The notes beneath the pieces were generated by a model, which saw only the letters and a list, made by a program, of their open reading frames with translations, was not told the DNA's origin and did no database searches. Made by a program: the position numbers and the translations under genes. From Oegoconia quadripuncta (lineage: Eukaryota > Arthropoda > Insecta > Lepidoptera > Autostichidae), in NCBI GenBank assembly GCA_949316235.1, contig OX438757.1, forward strand, positions 12,952,657 through 13,016,656: DNA of 64,000 bases, written 5' to 3'. Below, one piece after another: positions 46,861-55,399 of this stretch (the stretch's first letter is position 1; each line of letters opens with the position of its first letter).

Positions 46861-47681
46861 AACCCCCCATCAAAATGTTTAATTAATTATATGGCCACAA
46901 ACTGAACGACAACTGACAGCAAACGGCGGCGGTGGCGGTCTAATGCTAGGTTTATTGTTCTCGACGAGTGGGTAGATCGCGCAACTGTCATCGCTACCAT
47001 CGAGAATAGTTACATATAAAATGCATTCGATCAAATCGCGGGCGCCGACTTCCTCGTCATCGCCGCCACTATCGCTTCCCTACCTGCTGTCGGTTGTCCA
47101 GTTTGTGGCCTTAAGGCTCGTTCAGGGAAACGGGGCAATGCACAACGCGTGGAGCCACGCGTCGGGCAGTCAAATTAAACCTAATGCTATTATATGTGAG
47201 CGTTCATGAGCTGGTCGCTCGCTACGTGCGATATGAACCCTCTCATAGTATAGCATTTGTTTTATTTGCCCCGCGTCTCCCTGAATTATCCCAAAGAATG
47301 AATTCGCACGAATGCACGAATTTGCGAGTCGACGCTCGGTCTCATTTCGCACCGTCCTCTGTGACACTCGATCTTTTAGACTCTACGCCTATGTGAATAG
47401 ATTCTATAATTTTAAAACATTGACGCACGAAATAGCGCTCAGTGTGAATTCGACCCCAAATCGACCCTATCCTTTTATAATATACTTAATCGTGTAAAAA
47501 AATATCGACATTTTTTATTACACAGTCACATCACTACGGAGTAGTGTAACCTTGACATAGCCAATCACGTCGCATTTGTTTCGTCTCCCGCAACCGGCAC
47601 CTACCGCCTAAAATGGTCACTTCATGCAAGTACAAATTGTCCATCATGCGGAATCTATTGGGGGTAATCTGTGGTTCTACT

Positions 47682-47770
47682 ACACCAAAATTTCATCCAA
47701 ATCTGTTCATCTGTTTTGCCGTGATTGAGGAACATACACACATTCAAACTTCACATTTATAGGATTAGAT
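47682..47770 (+). repeat. Helitron/Lep1-like repeat, right part
   Basis: The text 'aaaatttcatccaaatctgt', 'tcatctgttttgccgtgatt', 'gaggaacatacacacattca' and 'aacttcacatttatagg' continues the repeat begun at 45595-45719. Confidence 0.65.
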
Positions 47771-47810
47771 ACTATATTGTACTATTTGCTAGTAAGCCAA
47801 CAAGGTGGAC

Positions 47811-47880
47811 GTACGACCCAATAAAGACCGCAGGAAATCGCTGGAGACAGTAAATGATGTAGTTGATTGATGATGATGAC
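47811..47880 (+). repeat. LINE ORF2 C-terminal relic
   Basis: The text 'aaggtggacgtacgaccca' and 'ataaagaccgcaggaaatcg' would read RWTYDP.KTAGNRW, resembling the end of RTE-like reverse transcriptases found in many lepidopteran repeats, and is followed by 'gatgatgatgac'. Confidence 0.45.
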
Positions 47881-48394
47881 GACTGCACTATTTATTAAGG
47901 AACACATGCACCCACAGTCACGTCAACAAACCGGACGCCCCTCAGGAAATTATCTATACCTTTAGATTATCAATTTTAAACCGTCATAAATACGCTGGCA
48001 GAGTAATATAATTTTAGCTTTAGAAAATAATGTCGTTATTTTGTATTATCTTTTTTAATTTTATTGTAAATTTTAGGCGAGTAGGCAAACCAGATAAAAA
48101 TAGAAGTAGACCAAATTAATATACATATTTTTAGCATGGTCTTACTTACACCCGTCTTACACACACACCGTATAATGTTCTTAATTAAGAGTGAATAATA
48201 ATTTCTTTTTAGTTTGGATGATTTGTTCCTCCCTTAACTCATGAAATATCAATATTACGGATATGAAAATACATGTTTAGATTGAAGCCCTTGTCTTTTT
48301 TTAAGTTTATACCACTTCTGAAGCTAATAATATATATACCCCATACCCCATGCAGCTCTATATACTATATGCTCATTTACCCGACAGCCTCAAA

Positions 48395-48560
48395 ACAGAT
48401 GGTAATGTTTTATCAACTTGACCGATTTTGAAGTGCAGGGTGTCGTTCGATTCGTCTTAATCTCTAGTGTCATAGGATACATTTTAATGGCAAAAATCCA
48501 ACATAGCGTCCTCAAAATACAAAATACACTGTCGAGTTTTTTTGGTTTTTAAATACTTAA
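48395..48560 (+). repeat. foldback family F single arm
   Basis: The text 'gatggtaatgttttatcaac', 'ttgaccgattttgaagtgca', 'gggtgtcgttcgat' and 'caaaatacaaaatacactgt' matches the right arm of 23375-23760. It is directly followed by a Helitron/Lep1-like repeat. Confidence 0.65.
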
Positions 48561-48564
48561 ATCC

Positions 48565-48750
48565 CAACTAATATTATAATTGCGAAAGTATGTATGTCTG
48601 TATGTATGTTTGTTACCTCTTCACGCCTATACGGCTGGAGGGATTTGGATGAAATTTGGTGGGTAGACAGATTAGGACATGAAATAGGGAATATTTTTTG
48701 CTGAACCGATTCTCTTAAACGCGGAAGAAGTCGCAGGCGGAAAGATAGTA
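48565..48750 (-). repeat. Helitron/Lep1-like short repeat
   Basis: The text 'ccaactaatattataattgc', 'gtttgttacctcttcacgcc', 'ggagggatttggatgaaatt', 'tttgctgaaccgattctctt' and 'agtcgcaggcggaaagatag' is a well-kept copy in reverse orientation. Confidence 0.7.
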
Positions 48751-49789
48751 GTTATTAAATATAAATATATTTACAAACAAAATACTTACGAGGTATTATA
48801 TTGGGTATTAACAAATTCGTAATCTGATACGCCGGTTCCTACACGTTTCCTCATACGTCAAAAAAACATGGCTAATCTTTTAATGGAACCTGACAACGCT
48901 ATTTAACCTTACTACTCTTTGTAAGTTGCTAGTATTTGTAAGTCTGCGAACCAAATACGCGTTTGTTTTAAAATTTCGTATTTATTAATAGTATGCATAC
49001 TTGATCGCACCGTCGTAAAGTAAACTTGTAAAGTTGCATACTTGTTCGAACGTTGAACGCAATTTCGTAAATATAGTTAGGACATTACGACTATTTCCTG
49101 TTTGATTTAATGTAGTTTACAGCTATCTGTTCGTCGTAGATGACATATAGCACGTATATACTTTATAAGTAGTCCGCTAAGTGACTTAGTAGTAGGGTTA
49201 GATGGCGCTGCCGTCGAGTAAACATTAAGCTTGTGTTTTAAATTCATTTTAATTTGTAATCAGTGAAAATTACTAATGAAAAAGTTAACAATGACTGATA
49301 AACAACATAATTAAATAGTGACAATGTTATAAACTTTAAACTATGCTAAAACACAGTGATTTATGAAGAAACGGTTTACGTGATCGATGTTGACTGATTG
49401 ATTCGCCAATTCCCCAGTTACCTAATAAACAACTATCTAATACTATGATTACACATTTAACGGACAGTGATTAGTGCATTAAGTGATAATTAATTCAATC
49501 GTACGTAAATTGACTTTTTTTTTTTTTTTTTTTTTTTTTTTCGACCATAACATTAAATTGTGTTTACCTTCGAATATCAACAATTCATCTTCATCGACTG
49601 TTCATAACTATGTACAGTGATTTTAAGAGACTACTAAATTCGCCAAACCACTTAACAGTTCCTTTGGACAAACGTTCAAAGTAGCATCATTGCTCTGGAC
49701 GGTCCTGACTTCTATCCTGGTGTAGCTGTGACTTTTTTTTATTTTTTTTTTTTATTTTTTTATTTACTTTATAATTCATACGTGTGACA

Positions 49790-51319
49790 ATGTCTTCGAA
49801 CAATTGTAAAATATGTGAATCGCCACTTGAATTTAAAAAATATATTTTATGCTACACTTGCAACAATGGATATCATTTTAATTGCTCTGGAATATCCGAA
49901 AAGTTGTATCGACTAATGTCAGCAGACAGGAAAAAAATGTGGAAATGTAAGGTTTGCATTCATGGAAGACCTGAAATGCCAAATAAAAACAGGGGATTAC
50001 AACCTCACAATATAACTACTAGAAAAAAGAAGGAATTAGCTTCAACGAGTAAACAAGACCAATGCAATAATGAAAATAATATATTAACCCCTACAACATC
50101 GTTATCGGCATCACAAAATAATGATAGTCACAATAGTTACAGAATTAATATTTCCACAGACAATTCGTTTGAATCCCTACAATGCGATGACACGGAAACT
50201 AATGATGCAATATTTCATCAAAATACAAGTTGTCCCGACTTAGACTTGGGTACCGTCACAGACGAACTCACGGAAAAATATATAAGTAAAATTAGTACAT
50301 TGGAAAAGAGACTACAATCGGCAGATCAGGAAATTGAAAACCTGATTTTAGAAAATAGTGCATTAAAGAAACAACTGGCAGATAAGGAACGGGTAATCGG
50401 CGCACTGACTCATATTTGCACTTCAACCAAAAAGAAATCTACACCTATCAAGCGTCGGAAAAGTATTGATAGACAACAACTGGATTTTATTATGTCAGAA
50501 CAAACATCAAGTAACCATGGAAAATCAAGCGCCAGTAATGCGAGAGCAGAATCAGATAATGCCAGTCAGGATGATGTCGTACGGATTCGCAGCATTTCGG
50601 GTGCCAACACAACTCAGCGCATCATTAACACCCAAAAAAATCGTGAGACTGTTGTCTCTAAACTACCCAGCAACCAGGCTGTTAAATTATGCATCTTGAG
50701 TAATGAGAACAATAACGGTACTTTAAGGGATATAGAAAGTGCATTTGAACACAATGTCACTTACTGCCGATATACTATGCCTAATGGTAGCATCAATGAA
50801 CTTTTAAACAACATAGATAACAAATTACAGAACTTTAATATAAATGATTTTTGTTTGATATTTTTGAGTGAAACAGACATAAAAAATTGTAAAAACTATA
50901 TTCTATTAGTTAACCATCTCAGAGAATCTCTTGAAAAAATTACACATACAAATGTAATAATATGTCTTCCAACTTATATTTGTGGCGCTCTCATATATAA
51001 TTGTAAAGTAGAAATTTTTGGTAATCTATTGCTTATGGACCTACAGACTAATAATTATGCCATAGTCTTTGATTCTAACAGAGATTTAACATTGGATATG
51101 TTTTCTAACTTTACAGGAAAAATAAATAGATCAGGTATTAGAAGTGTATTTTTGGGTCTCTCCCAATTGATTAAACAGATGCAAACTGACCAAGACAATT
51201 CAACAACCACTATCTCTCCAATAGAAACCAGAACTATATCTCAATTATCAAAACATCTGTCTAGTGATAATAATGACATTAATGACACTGTACCCGAAAA
51301 TGTTTTTTTTCGACCCTAA
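49790..51319 (+). CDS. LINE ORF1 protein with PHD-type zinc finger
   Basis: The frame from ATG 49790 has 509 codons. Residues about 5-57 form a PHD-like C4HC3 finger: CKICESPLEF, YILCYTCNNGYHFNCSGIS and WKCKVCIHGR. Then comes a Ser/Asn-rich linker. About residues 160-205 are a coiled coil (ISKISTLEKRLQSADQEIEN, ILENSALKKQLADKERVIGA, shown in parts). The C-terminal 200 residues may form a globular domain (FCLIFLSETDIKNC, VIICLPTYICGAL) at the place where CR1 ORF1 proteins often have an esterase-like domain; I see no certain GDS catalytic motif. ORF1 proteins bind element RNA. A GTG codon 6 bp upstream is in frame but is an unlikely start. Confidence 0.88.
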   Translation: MSSNNCKICESPLEFKKYILCYTCNNGYHFNCSGISEKLYRLMSADRKKMWKCKVCIHGRPEMPNKNRGLQPHNITTRKKKELASTSKQDQCNNENNILTPTTSLSASQNNDSHNSYRINISTDNSFESLQCDDTETNDAIFHQNTSCPDLDLGTVTDELTEKYISKISTLEKRLQSADQEIENLILENSALKKQLADKERVIGALTHICTSTKKKSTPIKRRKSIDRQQLDFIMSEQTSSNHGKSSASNARAESDNASQDDVVRIRSISGANTTQRIINTQKNRETVVSKLPSNQAVKLCILSNENNNGTLRDIESAFEHNVTYCRYTMPNGSINELLNNIDNKLQNFNINDFCLIFLSETDIKNCKNYILLVNHLRESLEKITHTNVIICLPTYICGALIYNCKVEIFGNLLLMDLQTNNYAIVFDSNRDLTLDMFSNFTGKINRSGIRSVFLGLSQLIKQMQTDQDNSTTTISPIETRTISQLSKHLSSDNNDINDTVPENVFFRP

Positions 51320-51320
51320 T

Positions 51321-54209
51321 ATGAAAGGTCATGTCACATTGCATATCAAACTGTTTCATCAAAATATTGCTGGAATACTAAGTAAAAACGAGATATTTGA
51401 ATCAACAATTACCGAACTTAATGAAAAAATTGGACTGATAAATGTCATTTGTCTTAGCGAAACATTTATGAAACTTGGTTCACAATACAATTTAAAAATG
51501 TCTAATTATAAAATAGCAGCATTTTTCTCGAGAAATAATCAACGACGTGGTGGGACCTGTATATTGCTAAACCACGATTTGGAATTTGCGCCACTTCCTA
51601 TCACTAGAAAATTAAGTGCTCCCTATTATTTTGAATGCTGTGGTATTGAAATCAGTGATTATAAACTAATAGTCGTATGCATATACAGAGTTCCTAAATC
51701 CAGTGTGAAATTATTTTTTCACAAACTAAAATTATTACTTGACAACATAACGTACAATAATAACAAAAACATTATAATTTGCGGAGACTGGAATATTGAC
51801 ATCTTAAAACACAACACAGAAACAAACGATCTTAAATCACTTTTGACGAACTATAACTTAACTATACATATTGACGTACCAACGAGAAAAAAATCTTGTA
51901 TTGATCTAATAGCTTCAAATTTTAACCATTCTAATCTAAGTTGTGAAGTACATAATCTGGGTCTCTCAGATCATGACACTGGTCAATTGATGTCGGTTGC
52001 TGTCTCTAAGGCAGTTAATAATTGTAAACGTAGAGCTAATAACTCCTTTTGGTTCGAAGAAAGGCGAGATTATAACCAAGAAAATATTGAGAAGTTTCAA
52101 AGACATCTATCTAGTCTTACTTTTAATGAAGTGTACGATGAAAAAGACTGTAATAAATCATTTGAGATATTCCATGATCTACTTATTTTGCTCTATAGGT
52201 TGTGTTTCCCGTTGATAAAAGTAAAAATGAATAATAAACCCATAAAAAATAAATGGATTACAAAAGGAATTAAAAAATCTTGCTTTATGAAACGTTCGCT
52301 TTATTATAAATATCAAAACGAATCTGAAAACAAACGTTTCAACAAATACAAATATCAAATTTATACTAAAACATTAAAACGATGCATACTTAAATCACAA
52401 CAAATCAATAATATGACATATATTAGTAAACTCAACAATAAAGGTAAAGCCACGTGGAACGTTATAAAAAATAATTTAAACTTCAACACCAATGACAAGT
52501 CAATAGACCATATTAAAATTAACAATTTGACTATTAATAACCCTGATGACATTTGTGAACTTTTCAATGACTTTTTTATAAACCTGACAAGAATACATGA
52601 CGCACCACATAATACTAATTTAAACATAAAACGTAGTGTAAATTCTATCTTTCTGTCTCCTTTAGACCACTACGATATTGTTAAAATAATAAAATCCTTG
52701 AAGAATACTAATTCAACAGGTTATGATGAACTAAATACAAAAATACTAAAGTTGTGTGCAAATTTAATAGCAGCACCGCTGTGTTATATCATAAATTTAT
52801 CATTCACACAAGGATGCTTCCCTGATCGTCTCAAACTGTCAATAATAAGACCACTTTTTAAAGCAGGTGATAGCTTTTTATTAAATAATTATAGGCCCAT
52901 AGCATTAATACCTATACTATCAAAAGTTTTTGAAAAAGCGATGTATGGCAAATTAGATAGTTTCCTTCAAAATATAAGTGCACTAAGCACAAGACAATTT
53001 GGCTTTAGAAAGAAAAGTTCAACATCATTGGCATGCTTGACTTTAGTTAAACTTATTACGCAAACACTTAATGACAAACAATATGCAGTATCAGTATTTC
53101 TAGATCTAAGTAAGGCTTTTGATTATGTCTGCCATGATCGATTGCTGAAAAAACTTGAAAACTACGGCATTAGAGGAAATGCATATAAATGGCTTCTTAG
53201 TTACCTAACTGAGCGAACGCAGTATACAGAAGTCACAAAACTAATTAACAATAAAAAACTATGTTTCAAGTCTTCACCAAGAACTGTTACCCGTGGTGTC
53301 CCTCAAGGCAGTGTTCTCGGACCCTTGTTGTTTTTATTATTTATTAATGACTTGCCTGAAACGCTAAAACATGAATGCATCCTATTCGCTGACGATACTA
53401 CTTTAGTTATAAAATGTAATAATCTTCAACAATTACAAAGTGATACTAATAATGAATTGTGTATCGTAATGAAGTGGTTAGCCGATAATGGCTTAAAGGT
53501 TAATATAGACAAGACAAAAATTGTACACTTTCAAACTTATAATTCGACTAAATCAAACATAAACATTAATTACAATGACATAATCATACCACATGTAGAC
53601 TCAACTGTCTTTCTCGGCCTTACCATTGACTGCCATCTGAATTGGAAACTTCATATTGACAAAATTTGTACTAGACTTGACCGCTTCGTATTTGCTTTGC
53701 GAAGACTCAGAAATATAACTTCCACAGAAACTGCATTGTCCGCGTATCATGGCTATGTTTCCTCGATATTACGCTATGGTTTAATTATTTGGGGTAACTC
53801 AGTGGATCTACAGAGAGCATTTATAATACAAAAGAAATGTGTCAGGGTACTGTATGGAGCTAAATATCTGGATCACTGTAAGCCTCTTTTTAAGGAACTT
53901 AAAATATTGCCTCTGCCTTGTCAATATATATTCGAGACAACCAAATTTGTCAAACAATTCCCAAATTTATTTCCATTGAATGATCACATTTTAAAAAAAA
54001 GTAATAGTAGATATCCTGAGAAATTGTTTGTACCTAAGCAAAGATTACAACTCTATAGTAATAATGTATACTGTATGGCTATTAAATTGTATAATAAAGT
54101 ACCAAACGACATTAAGTCACTTCCCCAAAATAAATTTTCTAAAATAATGTTCCAATGGCTACTCGATAAGTGTTTTTATTCTGTAACTGAATATTTGCAA
54201 CAAAAATAA
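51321..54209 (+). CDS. LINE ORF2: endonuclease and reverse transcriptase
   Basis: The likely start is ATG 51321, one base after the ORF1 stop (TAATATG), giving 962 residues; the frame is also open upstream to 51264. The N-terminal AP-type endonuclease shows FHQNIAGI, ICLSETFM, a GDWNID metal/phosphate motif and LGLSDHDTG. The reverse transcriptase follows: NNYRPIALIPILSKVFEKAM, FGFRKKSSTS, VFLDLSKAFDYVCHDRLLKK, RGVPQGSVLGPLLFLLFIND and the catalytic LFADDTTLVI, then GLKVNIDKTKIVHF. No RNase H is seen, as usual for CR1/Jockey. All key residues are present and no stop occurs, so the enzyme may be active. It nicks target DNA and primes reverse transcription. Confidence 0.95.
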   Translation: MKGHVTLHIKLFHQNIAGILSKNEIFESTITELNEKIGLINVICLSETFMKLGSQYNLKMSNYKIAAFFSRNNQRRGGTCILLNHDLEFAPLPITRKLSAPYYFECCGIEISDYKLIVVCIYRVPKSSVKLFFHKLKLLLDNITYNNNKNIIICGDWNIDILKHNTETNDLKSLLTNYNLTIHIDVPTRKKSCIDLIASNFNHSNLSCEVHNLGLSDHDTGQLMSVAVSKAVNNCKRRANNSFWFEERRDYNQENIEKFQRHLSSLTFNEVYDEKDCNKSFEIFHDLLILLYRLCFPLIKVKMNNKPIKNKWITKGIKKSCFMKRSLYYKYQNESENKRFNKYKYQIYTKTLKRCILKSQQINNMTYISKLNNKGKATWNVIKNNLNFNTNDKSIDHIKINNLTINNPDDICELFNDFFINLTRIHDAPHNTNLNIKRSVNSIFLSPLDHYDIVKIIKSLKNTNSTGYDELNTKILKLCANLIAAPLCYIINLSFTQGCFPDRLKLSIIRPLFKAGDSFLLNNYRPIALIPILSKVFEKAMYGKLDSFLQNISALSTRQFGFRKKSSTSLACLTLVKLITQTLNDKQYAVSVFLDLSKAFDYVCHDRLLKKLENYGIRGNAYKWLLSYLTERTQYTEVTKLINNKKLCFKSSPRTVTRGVPQGSVLGPLLFLLFINDLPETLKHECILFADDTTLVIKCNNLQQLQSDTNNELCIVMKWLADNGLKVNIDKTKIVHFQTYNSTKSNININYNDIIIPHVDSTVFLGLTIDCHLNWKLHIDKICTRLDRFVFALRRLRNITSTETALSAYHGYVSSILRYGLIIWGNSVDLQRAFIIQKKCVRVLYGAKYLDHCKPLFKELKILPLPCQYIFETTKFVKQFPNLFPLNDHILKKSNSRYPEKLFVPKQRLQLYSNNVYCMAIKLYNKVPNDIKSLPQNKFSKIMFQWLLDKCFYSVTEYLQQK

Positions 54210-54926
54210 CCTAATGACAACTTGAAAATTGTAAAATGTTATAATGTAATTTTATTGACATGTGAAATTTTTATCTATTATTTACTAAATTTAAATTTTG
54301 TTATTCTTTTAATTTTATGTAATTTGACATTGTAATGTAATTTAACTATAAAATATTTCTACGCCAAATCATGGCAGAATATGCTGATGGATCTAAATGT
54401 GTCACCTTATAATGTACCATATTCTTGGAAATAAATTATTATTATTATTATTATAAGTAAGTCCATACAGGGTTAAATTTAATTCGTATAATTCCTGTTT
54501 ACTTGTGACTCCACTCCTGATTACGAATTATCCACTAGGAACCATAACCGAATTCATAATAAAAATTTGAAATTAGACTTTCCTTAAGTTTGCCGTATAT
54601 CATAACTTCCCAGAATTCGTTCCTTACTAGCGACACTATCGAATGGTGTAATAATACAGTGCGTGTTTTTTATTACAAAATGAACGGATTTGATTCTTGG
54701 TTAGGCATTTTGTTTTTCAAAAATCCAATGATGCAGTTTTAGTTTTCATCAAAATCGCTATTTCTCACAGTTTCGGATTCGGCCTTCCACGTCCACTAGA
54801 AAAATTCACCCTGTATGGTTCACAACCATCATACTGTGTAGCTTCTTCTAAGCTGAAACTACTTATACACTAATAACATGTTTCCGTAACTATTAAACAA
54901 TTTAATTTAAATTTGAAACCACTAAC

Positions 54927-55026
54927 CATGTGACCCTGTAGATTGTAAAGATGTAGCTGAGCCATGCCTTCGCAAACCCCCACCATTGGAACTGCTGTCG
55001 GAGCTCGTGCCATACCCTGATTCCAC
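54927..55026 (-). CDS. Cert: Cert exon 3 (serine-rich regulatory motif)
   Basis: This exon begins after AATTGACAG at phase 0 and ends GTCACATG followed by a GTTAGT donor (phase 1); 100 nt. It encodes VESGYGTSSDSSSNGGGLRR then HGSATSLQSTGSH. This is the serine-repeat motif of CERT (ESGYGSESSLRRHGSMVSL in vertebrates). LRRHGS fits the protein kinase D consensus LxRxxS. In vertebrates that phosphorylation primes further casein kinase sites and switches off PI4P binding and ceramide transfer, so the same control is likely here. Confidence 0.95.
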
Positions 55027-55399
55027 CTGTCAATTGATGACCATTCAAATGTGTCAGTTAAATAAGAAATCAGGTACAGGTATTACACAGTAAAGACACA
55101 TACAAAAAGTAAACATTATGTTTGCCATGTGATTGTCGGTGTCGCAAAGATCTCCAACTCAGAATGAGTTGTAGCCACTCACTGCAACACTGGTTTTCAG
55201 TGGAGCCTCCAAATGGCGCATGGACACTGGTCAACAAATATACATACTTATAATAATTAACAGGAGTAATCAGCAAGATGTGTTCACATGAGAGGATACC
55301 ATGCATGTACCTACATCTGTTTCTTTCAATAATATAATGATCTCTTTAATAATAATGCACCATATTATATATAGTTATATTATATATAGTTATATTATA

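Larger units (their letters stand above)
45728..47673 (+). mobile_element. P-element-like transposon relic with nested insertions
   Basis: This 1946-bp element has terminal inverted repeats of 28 bp with one mismatch (CACAGATTACCCCCAATAGA start, read inward from each end). It is flanked by the exact 8-bp target duplication GTTCTACT (45720-45727 and 47674-47681). An 8-bp duplication fits P and hAT elements. The THAP-domain exon 184 bp inside the left end points to the P superfamily, whose transposases start with a THAP domain. The rest of the transposase is not seen, so this is an internally deleted or decayed copy. Two foldback elements have inserted into it, and it is itself inserted in a Helitron/Lep1-like repeat. 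Confidence 0.85.
49190..54455 (+). mobile_element. near full-length CR1/Jockey-group LINE
   Basis: This is a two-ORF non-LTR retrotransposon in Cert intron 3, on the opposite strand. It has a 5' UTR with long T runs (49517-49541 and 49733-49767), ORF1 (49790-51319), ORF2 (51321-54209), a 3' UTR of about 220 bp, an AATAAA (54430-54436) and an (ATT)n tail at 54437-54454. Both ORFs are open, so it may be young. The 5' border is not defined: the start given here is a guess from the 'agatggcgctgcc' motif near 49200, and no target duplication was found. Confidence 0.88.

Noticed and set aside
46905..47500. Several overlapping frames within the P-like element
   Set aside because: None resembles the missing parts of a P transposase (Phe-Pro THAP exon, RNase H-like blocks).
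49784..49789. GTG start for LINE ORF1
   Set aside because: An ATG follows two codons later, and eukaryotic initiation at GTG is rare.
51264..51320. ORF2 start at 51264 or at ATG 51273
   Set aside because: The frame is open there, but these codons overlap ORF1; the ATG at 51321 right after the ORF1 stop fits better.
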